Virus record (IMG/VR): IMGVR_UViG_3300030333_003999
Location: 1-44,113 of that record
DNA from: a virus
Strand: one strand, 5' to 3'
Length of the DNA: 44,113 nucleotides
The notes beneath the pieces were generated by a model. It was not told where the DNA came from. It made no database searches and saw nothing but the letters and a program-made list of their open reading frames with translations. The translations under genes were made by a program, and so were the position numbers. Positions 1 to 7,346 of this stretch are shown here, one piece after another; position 1 is the stretch's first letter, and the number at the start of each line of letters is the position of its first letter.

Positions 1-161
1 ACACTACCCCATTCCCCTAAATCTCCAAGGTCTATATAAATGTCAGGCTTTATTATTTCTATTGCCTGACGCACCACGCTAGTGGCTAAGACATCATGAA
101 GAGGAACATGCTTGTCTGGAGTGACAATTGCACGCTTTACAACGCCTCTATCTTTACTCAT
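1..161 (-). CDS. Metallophosphoesterase-like protein, N-terminal fragment (runs off left edge)
   Basis: Only the first 53 codons lie in the window; the gene continues past base 1. The start at 161 is preceded by GGAG five bases upstream. The visible protein begins MSKDRGVVKRAIVTPDKHVP and then has a helix followed by PDIYIDLGDLGEW. The pair 'PDxHxP' and 'hxLGDL' resembles the first two metal-binding motifs of calcineurin-like phosphoesterases (usual form DxH and GDxxD). Such enzymes are common in phages and hydrolyse phosphomono- or diesters, but the substrate cannot be inferred. The usual Asp of the first motif appears here as D-K-H. It is the last visible gene of the left minus-strand cluster. 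The family call rests on two motifs only. Confidence 0.6.
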   Translation of the reverse strand, partial: MSKDRGVVKRAIVTPDKHVPLHDVLATSVVRQAIEIIKPDIYIDLGDLGEWGS

Positions 162-169
162 TTAGTCTC

Positions 170-490
170 CTACGAGAATTCTGAGCGTGACCTCCATCCC
201 CAATCACTGGGATTAGTATACGTATCTTCTACTAACTTGAGCATCCGCTCTGTTTCTTTTGTACCGAATCGCCTAAGAAGGCTTCCGCATTCAAGACAGC
301 CCCATAAGATGGGGCCGTCATATGCACCTAAGATTTCTACTCCACGCACAGACTTGCTTTTGCATTCTGGGCATTCCTTAGGCCTATTTCTGTAAGCATT
401 ATACTTATCGCTTACGCCAATATCAGTCAGAATGTTACCAGTATCTGATTCTATCATATCTTCAAATACTATCATTCTATGTTTTGGCAT
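170..490 (-). CDS. Small zinc-ribbon protein
   Basis: A 106-residue protein with two CxxC knuckles, C40-P-E-C43 and C65-L-E-C68, separated by 21 residues, which is the layout of a zinc ribbon. The remainder is charged and has no membrane segment. The start overlaps the stop of the upstream membrane-protein gene (TAATG), so translation is probably coupled. Zinc ribbons of this size in phages act in nucleic-acid or protein binding; no specific role is visible. It sits between a small membrane protein and the phosphoesterase at the end of the morphogenesis cluster, so a structural or accessory function is possible. Confidence 0.6.
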   Translation of the reverse strand: MPKHRMIVFEDMIESDTGNILTDIGVSDKYNAYRNRPKECPECKSKSVRGVEILGAYDGPILWGCLECGSLLRRFGTKETERMLKLVEDTYTNPSDWGWRSRSEFS

Positions 491-783
491 TACTTATCTG
501 ACCTTAGTCCTTTAATGAGTCCTCTTACTGCACCGCCCATAAAGTTATCTACAAGGTCTATGAACCATGGCTCGATAGTAGAGTTCCAAACTCCTTTTGT
601 GAACTTCCATTTTCCAAGACCAAGGGTCATTGCTTTCCCTAAGCTCTCAAATGTTGTTTCTACTACTGAACAAATATGTTCATTAGGAACTTTCTTTAGT
701 ACCCATAAAACTAATCCAGCAGTACCTCCGCCAGTTATTAGTCCCATGTTCCCTGACAAAAAAGTCATAAAAGTTGATTCCAT
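490..783 (-). CDS. Small membrane protein, holin-like candidate
   Basis: A 97-residue protein. Residues about 10-30 (Gly-rich, then AGLVLWVL) form one clear hydrophobic segment followed by KK. A second, weaker amphipathic stretch lies near the C terminus (VDNFMGGAVRGLIKGL). Size, the single N-terminal membrane span and the basic tail fit a holin or other small phage membrane protein. However, the muramidase gene is about 12 kb away and not adjacent, so the holin call is only an inference. The start is preceded by TTAGGAGATATT, a good ribosome-binding site. A candidate promoter lies just upstream (808-837). Confidence 0.5.
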   Translation of the reverse strand: MESTFMTFLSGNMGLITGGGTAGLVLWVLKKVPNEHICSVVETTFESLGKAMTLGLGKWKFTKGVWNSTIEPWFIDLVDNFMGGAVRGLIKGLRSDK

Positions 784-807
784 AATATCTCCTAATTATT
801 CGGTCTA

Positions 808-837
808 AATATACGATATTCTTAGTACTATTACCAA
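808..837 (-). promoter_or_regulatory. Candidate minus-strand promoter
   Basis: On the minus strand the 65-base gap between the fibre gene and the membrane-protein gene reads TTGGTA, an 18-base spacer, then TATATT, about 25 bases before the start at 783. This resembles a sigma-70 promoter with a weak -35 box. The spacer contains TAGTACTAAGAATA, a word also seen in variant form in the divergent control region near 14396. Experimental support is absent. Confidence 0.3.
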
Positions 838-847
838 GAGACTTATA

Positions 848-2119
848 TTAAGAACCTGTAAAAGCTGGGTCGTCAGATGATGTTACTGTATGCACCTCTC
901 CAGTTATATACCAAAAAGTGCCATTATAGACGACCTCTAATTCAGTTCCAACTAGAGGATTGGTCATAGTAAAAATGTAATTAGCGGTATTGTCTGATAA
1001 TCTAGTAGTTACTCCATCATCACCTGCATCAGTATCTACATGTTTTATTCCGCCGACAAAATATCGTCCATTACTTTGAGTATCAATTTTAACCCAAGCA
1101 CTACCTGTTTTTACAACTTTATATTTATAGCTCCAACCCGCTTCAGTTGGAGTTGGTAGATTAACAGTTATATTGTTTCCACCACTTAAATCTAACATGT
1201 ATGTAAGATTAGTATTAGTTATACCTGGCGAACTAGTTCCACTAGCTAAGGCGACAGGCGCTTCTACTAAACCACCCTCTACCTTTAAAGTTTTGATTGA
1301 ACGAACTTTTCCAGCACTACCATCTAAAACAACATAATTTGCTCCACCAGATTTTAAAGTTAATCCAGCTGAGCTAGAGTCAAATGTAAGTATTCGACTA
1401 GCTCCTGTAAACGTAAGGTCTCCATCTATGGTCAGATTTGCATCTATTGTTACTGCACTGTCAAACTCTATAGCGTTTGTTATATTACCACCAGTTACAG
1501 TTAAATCGCCAGTTACGACTAGATTTCCAGTATTAGATAAGGTCATTAAATCTGTACCATCTTTATCATTCCATTCATAATTATATGTACCAGAGTCGGA
1601 AGTATTAATTTTAAAAATCATACTTTGCCTTGACCTAATTTCCATATGATTATTGTAACCATCCAAATAATCAGTTTTTACAATTCCAGGGAAAGATACT
1701 GTCGTTGATGCTAAACTCATAGCCTCATTGCCATCACTGGCTTTTATACTATTTCCAGTTAAGGTAAGAGTACCTTCTATGGAAACATCACCATCGTCTT
1801 GTATCTCTAAAACATTTCCACCATCCGCTGATTTTATATACCCAGGGGAAGCTCCTAGTTGAACACTACCATCTTTTAACAATACGCTGTCGATAGTAAC
1901 GCCTGTGAGTCCTGTCTTTTCAGATATAGTATCTGTTTTAACTCCTGCATTTAAGGTTAATTGCCCAGTTAATGTCATTGCAGTAGATATTGTATCAATA
2001 ATAGTATCGTTGTCACTGCTGGGGTCAGTAAATTTTAATTGAAAATTACTAGTATCTGTCGTAAAGATTAATTTCTTATATATATCGGCTATATTGCCTG
2101 TTTTTAAAGTTTGTGCCAT
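848..2119 (-). CDS. Fibre/spike-like structural protein
   Basis: A 423-residue protein made largely of short beta-rich repeats of the type 'LTxTGxLTxxGxLT' (for example DLTVTGGNITNAIEF and ANLTIDGDLTFTGASRIL), with frequent Thr, Ser, Gly and Asp. This pattern is typical of phage tail fibre or baseplate-associated trimers. The N terminus (MAQTLKTGNIADIYKKLIF) is a short helical segment that could attach to the particle. The C-terminal 120 residues are less repetitive and could be a receptor-facing or trimerisation domain. The start is preceded by TAGGAGAATAGA. It resembles in style the larger fibre at the right end of the window. The assignment is by composition and context, not a recognised domain. 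Confidence 0.6.
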   Translation of the reverse strand: MAQTLKTGNIADIYKKLIFTTDTSNFQLKFTDPSSDNDTIIDTISTAMTLTGQLTLNAGVKTDTISEKTGLTGVTIDSVLLKDGSVQLGASPGYIKSADGGNVLEIQDDGDVSIEGTLTLTGNSIKASDGNEAMSLASTTVSFPGIVKTDYLDGYNNHMEIRSRQSMIFKINTSDSGTYNYEWNDKDGTDLMTLSNTGNLVVTGDLTVTGGNITNAIEFDSAVTIDANLTIDGDLTFTGASRILTFDSSSAGLTLKSGGANYVVLDGSAGKVRSIKTLKVEGGLVEAPVALASGTSSPGITNTNLTYMLDLSGGNNITVNLPTPTEAGWSYKYKVVKTGSAWVKIDTQSNGRYFVGGIKHVDTDAGDDGVTTRLSDNTANYIFTMTNPLVGTELEVVYNGTFWYITGEVHTVTSSDDPAFTGS

Positions 2120-2128
2120 TCTATTCTC

Positions 2129-2299
2129 CTAACGCGTTAATTTTGTCCATCTATTAATTGAACTCTTAGAAAATGGCGCATCTACAATATCAGGCAATTT
2201 AGTAGCTTCAGCATCCTTAAATCTAAAGTATCCAGGCTTAGCTAAAAGTGCCTTGTGAGATATTGCTGTCCCTTTTTGATTTCGTCTAGTAATCGCCAT
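2129..2299 (-). CDS. Small structural-cluster protein, 56 residues
   Basis: A short gene starting at 2299, where its ATG shares a base with the stop of the upstream connector gene (TAATG). Its stop overlaps the ribosome-binding site of the fibre gene (TAGGAG). The tight fit on both sides argues that it is real. The product begins MAITRRNQKGTAISHKALLA and includes PGYFRFKDAEATKLPDIVDAP. It is basic at the N terminus and has no membrane segment. The family is not recognised; its position between the adaptor-like and fibre genes suggests a small virion or assembly component. Confidence 0.6.
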   Translation of the reverse strand: MAITRRNQKGTAISHKALLAKPGYFRFKDAEATKLPDIVDAPFSKSSINRWTKLTR

Positions 2300-2724
2300 T
2301 AAAAGTCCCTTGGAACAATAGTTCCTGTTGTTTGATAATTACTTCGTGCATATTTCTTTGCCTCCTTTAGAATATTATTATACTCCAAATCAAAATATTG
2401 TGCAAGTTGTATTTCTAAATTTCTTGGTTCTCGATATCCCATAGCTATGACCCTGTAAGCTAAGGCTTCATGATATTGCATAGGAATATCTTCTAATAAT
2501 GTAGATTCATTATTATCGTACTGAAGGTGATATCTATCACTACCAGAATCTAATGTGAAATGCGTTCCCAAGGCTAGTCCTTTAATGCGAACTTCTTTGG
2601 CTGCTTGAATACTTTTGTAGTTAGTACTTACGCCATCGACAGTAGTGGTGTTTGTAACTTCTTCTATGATAGCTAATTTTTTACGCTCTGTAAACCATAG
2701 TCTTTTAGGATTAGTATATTTCAT
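2299..2724 (-). CDS. Head-tail adaptor-like protein, C-terminal-type half
   Basis: A 141-residue protein. After an N-terminal basic segment it has a beta-rich stretch (LGTHFTLDSGSDRYHLQYD), then PMQYHEALAYRVIAMGYREP and a long helix rich in Gln, Ala and Glu. Podovirus adaptor proteins end in exactly this order: a beta sheet with YxLxY, then 'lPxxYHxALxxyvaxxl' and a terminal helix. The preceding gene carries the typical N-terminal half, so the two together look like one adaptor split into two translationally coupled ORFs (TAATG overlap at 2724). The role would be joining portal to tail. This is family-pattern recognition without a database match. Confidence 0.5.
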   Translation of the reverse strand: MKYTNPKRLWFTERKKLAIIEEVTNTTTVDGVSTNYKSIQAAKEVRIKGLALGTHFTLDSGSDRYHLQYDNNESTLLEDIPMQYHEALAYRVIAMGYREPRNLEIQLAQYFDLEYNNILKEAKKYARSNYQTTGTIVPRDF

Positions 2725-3017
2725 TAGGATTCATCCGTTATATCGTCTATTTGTGGAGGAGTTATTAATCTTGGGATTTGGACTCCATCCAGCCAAACAG
2801 AACTTATTTTTATTATCTCATCAGGAAGCTCATAATATCTTTGGTCTACTACAGTATCAATGCTTCCGTCATCATTATCTATCGTAAATGTTGCCTTCAC
2901 TATTTCTGTTTTTGAACAAAAATCGTCAGACGCTCTATTAACAAGCATTCTTATTTCATGGTCCTGCATATGAGGATGATGTTGTTTTACCAATTCTGTT
3001 ATTTCTCTAAGCGTCAT
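2724..3017 (-). CDS. Head-tail adaptor-like protein, N-terminal-type half
   Basis: A 97-residue protein starting MTLREITELVKQHH, followed by a helix (DHEIRMLVNRASDDFCSKT) and the signature stretch DQRYYELPDEIIKISSVWLDG. 'YYxLPdxixxixxVxxDG' is characteristic of the first half of podovirus and siphovirus adaptor or head-closure proteins. It ends in DITDES where a single-chain adaptor would be expected to continue, and the next ORF begins within its stop codon (TAATG). It overlaps the 3' end of the upstream connector by 4 bases (ATGA-type). Confidence 0.5.
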   Translation of the reverse strand: MTLREITELVKQHHPHMQDHEIRMLVNRASDDFCSKTEIVKATFTIDNDDGSIDTVVDQRYYELPDEIIKISSVWLDGVQIPRLITPPQIDDITDES

Positions 3018-3709
3018 TCTGGTTCTCCTACAGCTTTTCCGCCAACCAATCTAGCAGTTTCCCATCTCAATTGATTCTCGATGGTTTGCGATTGTGTTTG
3101 CAGCAATTGAACAAGTTCTAAATCTTCATCGTCTTGAGTAGCATCACTTAGTCTACCCATTATTAAATTGTGCGCTGCTTTTAAACAGCCCGCATAAATT
3201 GCTTTGTTAGGATAGCCCTCCACTGTCGTTACATCAAAGTTTGACGACCCATCAAATTCTTTAAAATAATGTATCTCTAAAGTACCATTAGGGCTATTTG
3301 ATATATCAGGAGACACTAACAATGCTCCATCTGGCCCAAAAGTAAATACAGGGTTAAAGTAAGAACCTCCATGATGATAGATACTATTAGAATTTAACCC
3401 TTTTAAATACTCAGGGTAATTTATTTGTAAAGCTGGCATTGAATCATCAGTAATCCCCTCATACTTAACTTCTGCCCATAATATCTTCTTTCCAGCAATA
3501 TTGAAGTCCTCTGGGTCAGAGCCATCATAAGAGTTATAATTAGTATTAGCTTTTGTCTCCATTCTCCATAATTCAGAATCCTGTGGAATCATTCCAGCGA
3601 TATAATTAAAACCGTCAGCCACCAAGTCCCCGTAACCGGGGACTAAAGTAGCGTCCATATCGATGCCAATAATGTCTTGTATACGACTACTTATCGTTGT
3701 CGTCGCCAT
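3014..3709 (-). CDS. Head-tail connector-like protein
   Basis: A 231-residue protein. The first 40 residues are helical (SSRIQDIIGIDMDATLVPGYGDLVADGFNYIAGMIP). A beta-rich middle contains GKKILWAEVKYEGI and PDGALLVSPDISNSPNGTLEIHYFKEF, and the C-terminal half is helical (PNKAIYAGCLKAAHNLIMGRLSDA and onward). This helix-sheet-helix order is that of phage connector and adaptor proteins. It lies between the capsid-proximal genes and the split adaptor, and its start overlaps the upstream coiled-coil gene by 23 bases. It could be a second connector ring or stopper protein; the exact family is not recognised. Confidence 0.5.
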   Translation of the reverse strand: MATTTISSRIQDIIGIDMDATLVPGYGDLVADGFNYIAGMIPQDSELWRMETKANTNYNSYDGSDPEDFNIAGKKILWAEVKYEGITDDSMPALQINYPEYLKGLNSNSIYHHGGSYFNPVFTFGPDGALLVSPDISNSPNGTLEIHYFKEFDGSSNFDVTTVEGYPNKAIYAGCLKAAHNLIMGRLSDATQDDEDLELVQLLQTQSQTIENQLRWETARLVGGKAVGEPE

Positions 3710-3884
3710 CTTCTGTTATCTCCTCTTTATCCTCGCTCTTAAGCTGCTCGCAGACTTCAATAGCGCCAAGAATACGCAATTCTAAACCAATTAAACTATT
3801 TAAATCGCCATTGGTTTTTTCTTTTTGCTCTTGAACTTTATCTAAGTCTTCTCGCAACTTTTCTAACTTACTATTTAACTCCAT
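3687..3884 (-). CDS. Small coiled-coil protein
   Basis: A 65-residue protein, almost entirely charged helix: MELNSKLEKLREDLDKVQEQ is a clear heptad coiled coil, followed by a second helix (GLELRILGAIEVCEQL) and an acidic tail (EEITEDGDDNDK). The start is preceded by GGAG about ten bases upstream, and the 3' end overlaps the connector gene by 23 bases. Small acidic coiled-coil proteins among head genes can be assembly chaperones or minor virion parts; no family is recognised. Confidence 0.55.
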   Translation of the reverse strand: MELNSKLEKLREDLDKVQEQKEKTNGDLNSLIGLELRILGAIEVCEQLKSEDKEEITEDGDDNDK

Positions 3885-3905
3885 ATCCGATAGTCTCCTA
3901 TGTTA

Positions 3906-4007
3906 TTATCTTTTTCTTTTGCCTCTTCTACGCTGTCTTGCTTTAGAGGCTCCTCTTCTTCGGCCTTTTTTAACCGCTTTTTTCCTACTACGTCTTCTGT
4001 ATGCCAT
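3906..4007 (-). CDS. Arginine/lysine-rich 33-residue peptide, protamine-like
   Basis: An ORF from 4007 to 3906 beginning MAYRRRSRKKAVKKGRRRGA and ending GKRKR. Twenty of the 33 residues are Arg or Lys (13 Arg, 7 Lys) and none is acidic. It fills the only gap in this part of the morphogenesis operon, 13 bases after the upstream gene, with a G-rich TAGGGGGTAA upstream of the start. The composition is like protamines and the small DNA-condensing core peptides of some viruses (adenovirus mu protein). A role binding or condensing packaged DNA is an inference from composition and from its place among capsid genes. Confidence 0.55.
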   Translation of the reverse strand: MAYRRRSRKKAVKKGRRRGASKARQRRRGKRKR

Positions 4008-4020
4008 CTTATATTACCCC

Positions 4021-4515
4021 CTATCTATGTGGCGTTATTAAAACTTTAAATTTATCTCCTACTGCTGGAGTATAGTTTTGTCCTGTATCTGCTCCTATTT
4101 GAAAGTGAAACCTAAATTCATGTGCAAATTTCAATGTTGGAGTAGCATTTACTGCAATTGATATAGCATCTATATCAGGAACCCATTTATGAGATTCTCC
4201 GTCATTAAAATCATCAGTTAAATCTAGCCAATCAGTCGCAGATAAATCTGTTTGTATATCTCCCGTTGTGGCCCCATTTATATCTCTATATTGAATCCAC
4301 ATCTTATACGATAAATTGTTCCCAGGGATACCTACTGTTCCTAGTACTTTGTGCTCTGGATTAACTATTAAAGTATATTCAAACATAGGTTCTGCAAAAT
4401 CTCCATAATTAAACCAATCAGTGTAGTGACTTTCCGCATTGGCTGCACCACCTGTTATGACCTGCATATCTACTTCAGTCGTATAAAATCCTGCTGTATT
4501 TTTAGTCCAAGCCAT
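4021..4515 (-). CDS. Capsid-cluster beta-rich protein (decoration-like), paralogue A
   Basis: A 164-residue, beta-rich protein starting MAWTKNTAGFYTTEVDMQVI and ending VGDKFKVLITPHR. It shares with the next gene the 'AWTK' start and a C-terminal pattern of 'IGxDxG..Y' followed by a final beta strand ending in H plus one or two residues, so the two are probably diverged tandem copies. The start overlaps the upstream stop at 4515. Position soon after the capsid gene suggests decoration, head-fibre or tail-knob function. No recognised domain. Confidence 0.5.
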   Translation of the reverse strand: MAWTKNTAGFYTTEVDMQVITGGAANAESHYTDWFNYGDFAEPMFEYTLIVNPEHKVLGTVGIPGNNLSYKMWIQYRDINGATTGDIQTDLSATDWLDLTDDFNDGESHKWVPDIDAISIAVNATPTLKFAHEFRFHFQIGADTGQNYTPAVGDKFKVLITPHR

Positions 4516-4958
4516 TATACCATATTATGGGTTGTTACTACAACTCTAAGTGTATAAGTATCGCCAGAATCTGGTCCTATTGACAGACACATTTTAGGCA
4601 TAATACCTTCTGCGTCCATATCATATACACCAGAAGCTATAGTTATTGAACTTGTCAAGATACTTCCAAAATTTTTCATTATATGCCAATCTGTTACATC
4701 ATTTCCCCCTTCTATCGAACCAACAACGTCTACATCAATATCTTGGGTAGTAGCAGTGACTGTGTCAGTAGCAGTAGTATCGCTTACTGCGAAAGGTTGT
4801 ACGGATATTGTGATATCCCCTAGCATTGGCCAGTCAAATGGAGGTGTTAAATCATGAGTAGTGTTTGAAGTATCATGAACAATTATGCATTCATGTTGCA
4901 CGGCATTTCCACTTTTACCTCCATCAATTTTAGTCCATGCACTTGCTCTGTTTGCCAT
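4515..4958 (-). CDS. Capsid-cluster beta-rich protein (decoration-like), paralogue B
   Basis: A 147-residue protein starting MANRASAWTKIDGGKSGNAV, with alternating Thr/Val/Asp beta strands (TDTVTATTQDIDVDVVGSI) and ending IGPDSGDTYTLRVVVTTHNMV. The start is preceded by TTAGGAGAAATA. A very stable UUCG-loop hairpin lies immediately upstream, separating it from the 299-residue gene. It is likely a paralogue of the downstream 164-residue protein. Function not recognised; it is probably a virion surface or head-completion protein. Confidence 0.5.
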   Translation of the reverse strand: MANRASAWTKIDGGKSGNAVQHECIIVHDTSNTTHDLTPPFDWPMLGDITISVQPFAVSDTTATDTVTATTQDIDVDVVGSIEGGNDVTDWHIMKNFGSILTSSITIASGVYDMDAEGIMPKMCLSIGPDSGDTYTLRVVVTTHNMV

Positions 4959-4975
4959 TATTTCTCCTAAGTTAT

Positions 4976-4999
4976 GTTAGGGGCCCGAAGACCCCTAAC
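4976..4999 (-). terminator. UUCG-tetraloop hairpin between head genes
   Basis: On the minus strand the sequence forms a 10-bp stem with a TTCG loop closed by C-G: GTTAGGGGTC, TTCG, GGCCCCTAAC, with one G-U pair. C(UUCG)G loops are exceptionally stable. No T-tract follows, so it is more likely a partial terminator, an RNA processing site or a 3'-end stabiliser for the highly expressed upstream capsid-region messages than a simple intrinsic terminator. Confidence 0.6.
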
Positions 5000-5008
5000 T
5001 ATTATTTA

Positions 5009-5908
5009 CTACGATGGGTCTGCCCCAATACCGCCTATACTTCCATCAGTGGCTTGTCCACTATAAGAAGCTACTATTGACTTGTTAGATTCCAATGTAT
5101 TTGGGTTGTCAAATTGAATATAAGCACCATCACTAGCATCCTCATATGTAGCTGCATCTGCAAAGCCATCAGTGCCATCATCTGTAATGACAATATTAAG
5201 CCTTATATAAGCCATTTTATCAAGTTGACCCCATTTTGTATCATTTGAAGGGTCAATTAATAATTTAGCTTGTTCAGAATGAGTAGCAGTTGTTAAGTCT
5301 GCCCAAACCATTTGTTCTACGCCATCGATAGATATTGACTCTCCATCTGAATACTCAAACTTCGCAGTAACTTCTGTATCTCCTGATTCAGGGTGATAGA
5401 TATGGATACCTGTTTTACCCTTAACATTAACAGCTTCAGTAGTTCTGGTTGCTGGCGCTTCACGACGGTTTTCCTTGTAATTAATAGTTCCATCAAATGC
5501 TGAACCTAATAATCCCGCAGTAACAGTGATTAAACCTCCAGCTGTAACACTAATAATATCAGAACCTGATATTGTTGTCCCATCCGCTGAACCACCTGTT
5601 GTCGTTGTTACCTCAATAGTGCAATCTGAAGTAGTAGTACTAACTGCTGCATTGGCTGTTATGCCCGTTATCTGAACAGTATCATTACTGCCTGCACCAG
5701 TACCATCACCAGTAATATCATCATCCCATTCCAGTGTCATTGCATACAAGCCAGTGTCCTCTACGCCAATATTCAATGATGATGAAGTGGGTCGCATGGT
5801 AACGACCCCTTCACTATCTGTGTGGTCCCACCCAGCTTCAATCTGGGCGTAAGCTCCAGAGGGGTCAGCACCAATACCACCTATTGTTAAGTTATCTTGG
5901 TTTGCCAT
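5009..5908 (-). CDS. Capsid-associated beta-rich protein (decoration or head fibre candidate)
   Basis: A 299-residue protein directly downstream of the capsid gene (11-base gap). It is rich in Thr, Asp, Gly and Ser with long beta-type stretches (TTSDCTIEVTTTTGGSADGTT). A domain near residues 160-210 (GIHIYHPESGDTEVTAKFEY) is less repetitive. Unusually, the same peptide occurs at both ends: IGGIGADPSG near residue 9 and SIGGIGADPS as the last residues, encoded by clearly different codons. A hairpin follows the stop. Abundant decoration proteins often sit right after the capsid gene, so this is the working assignment; the family is not recognised. Confidence 0.5.
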   Translation of the reverse strand: MANQDNLTIGGIGADPSGAYAQIEAGWDHTDSEGVVTMRPTSSSLNIGVEDTGLYAMTLEWDDDITGDGTGAGSNDTVQITGITANAAVSTTTSDCTIEVTTTTGGSADGTTISGSDIISVTAGGLITVTAGLLGSAFDGTINYKENRREAPATRTTEAVNVKGKTGIHIYHPESGDTEVTAKFEYSDGESISIDGVEQMVWADLTTATHSEQAKLLIDPSNDTKWGQLDKMAYIRLNIVITDDGTDGFADAATYEDASDGAYIQFDNPNTLESNKSIVASYSGQATDGSIGGIGADPS

Positions 5909-5919
5909 AATTTACCCCC

Positions 5920-7287
5920 TTAAGACCATTTAAGTATTGCGTGAGTTTCTGGAAGTTGAATCTCAAGACCTGCCTCAGTAATGATTTGGTCTCGTCTTCC
6001 GTCTACACCAGGGTCTTGGACATTAGTTTCGATATAAGTATCTCTGTTAATACCATTACCACTCAACGGTCTATAAGCTACATTCTTCATATCAACAGCA
6101 ACACAATAATTTTCCCAAGGTCCTCTTAAAAGAGGTTCGGCTACAAAATGTAGATTTCCAAATATTGTATTAACCATTGTCACCTGGTGTCCAAACGCAC
6201 CTTTAATGTTTTGAACATCAAGAGCATATTGAGATGAACCAACTGAGTTGTTTAAGAATGAACCAGAACCTAGTTTATTCAAGTAAGTAATAACTTTTCT
6301 TGAAGCAAGGACTAGTTTGTTACCAGAATTGCCACTCTCAGGTGCGAAGAAATCTTCCATCGCATCTAAAAATGCATCGTAACCTGAAGAAGCATAAGTC
6401 ATTGAATATACCTTACCAAATCGCTCTGTATAAGGAGTAATACCCCATGAATACCTAGTTGGTGCAGTCGCATTACCTGGAGTATCGTTACTATAATTAC
6501 CAACTCCAAAAAGCATTGCATGTTCAATATCCATCTTATGTTCCATTAATTTGTCAGACCAGATTCGTTGCCATTCGTTTTTAATCCCTCTGTATTCGGT
6601 AGCAAGAGATGTTCCAGAGAAGATATTCATACCAGTTTTAAATATCTGGCAATACCCTTCTCTATCAAAAATCTTGTCTTCCCATCCATCTGGACTATCA
6701 CTACCCTCAACGAAAGCTGAGCCAACTACTTGACCCTTCTTGTCAGCTGCAATAGTTATTGCTGAAGGCCAATTAGCTGCAGTTGTATCTCCATCAACAG
6801 CTAATATTGAAACTGTTAAATTAGCCTCACTACTATCTGCAGTTAAATCTACATTGGTTATTTTAAAATGACAAATAACCGGTGCGCCACCTGAGTCATT
6901 CACCCCTTCCATTGCAAGAATTTGCCCTGCAAGTAGAAATAGAGGCTGTTGACCAGCTGCTAATTTACCATATTTATCATATCCACAATCTACCGCTAAT
7001 GTTGTAATCCCACCATCTGGGTCTACACCGGACTTAGGGTCCACATTGTCGACGTTTCGTCTTTGCCACTGATGTCTCTGCTCAAGAAATTTGAACACAG
7101 GGTCGTTAGTGGGCTTTTTGCCAACTTTTGATAAATAAACGAAGAAAGGACTTTGCTGAGGTGCAAGTTCGGCAACCCTATCACCAAAATTAAACTTTCT
7201 TCGAGTATCATTAATAGCGACATCTGAATTTAACGTAGTACCAGCGCCTGTTGAAAACATGCTGGCTTGTGTTGTTAATTCTGCCAT
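5920..7287 (-). CDS. Major capsid protein (HK97-fold type, SU10/DUF5309-like)
   Basis: A 455-residue protein between the scaffold-like gene and the decoration-like gene, the standard place for the major capsid protein. The N terminus contains FGDRVAELAPQQSPFFVYLS followed by 'KKPTNDPVFKFLEQRHQW'. 'laPxxtPfftxlsk' followed by a 'fxwxe' segment is typical of HK97-type capsid proteins of the SU10/DUF5309 group. The C-terminal part includes FGNLHFVAEPLLRGPWENYCVAVDMKNVAYRPL, again typical of that group. There is no sign of a fused protease or delta domain. The start is preceded by TTAGGAGAGTAATG. The role is confident from context and pattern; the exact family is less so. Confidence 0.8.
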   Translation of the reverse strand: MAELTTQASMFSTGAGTTLNSDVAINDTRRKFNFGDRVAELAPQQSPFFVYLSKVGKKPTNDPVFKFLEQRHQWQRRNVDNVDPKSGVDPDGGITTLAVDCGYDKYGKLAAGQQPLFLLAGQILAMEGVNDSGGAPVICHFKITNVDLTADSSEANLTVSILAVDGDTTAANWPSAITIAADKKGQVVGSAFVEGSDSPDGWEDKIFDREGYCQIFKTGMNIFSGTSLATEYRGIKNEWQRIWSDKLMEHKMDIEHAMLFGVGNYSNDTPGNATAPTRYSWGITPYTERFGKVYSMTYASSGYDAFLDAMEDFFAPESGNSGNKLVLASRKVITYLNKLGSGSFLNNSVGSSQYALDVQNIKGAFGHQVTMVNTIFGNLHFVAEPLLRGPWENYCVAVDMKNVAYRPLSGNGINRDTYIETNVQDPGVDGRRDQIITEAGLEIQLPETHAILKWS

Positions 7288-7346
7288 TACATTACTCTCC
7301 TAAAATATCCTCTCTCAGCTGTCGTGAAACCTTCGAGTAGGATTGG

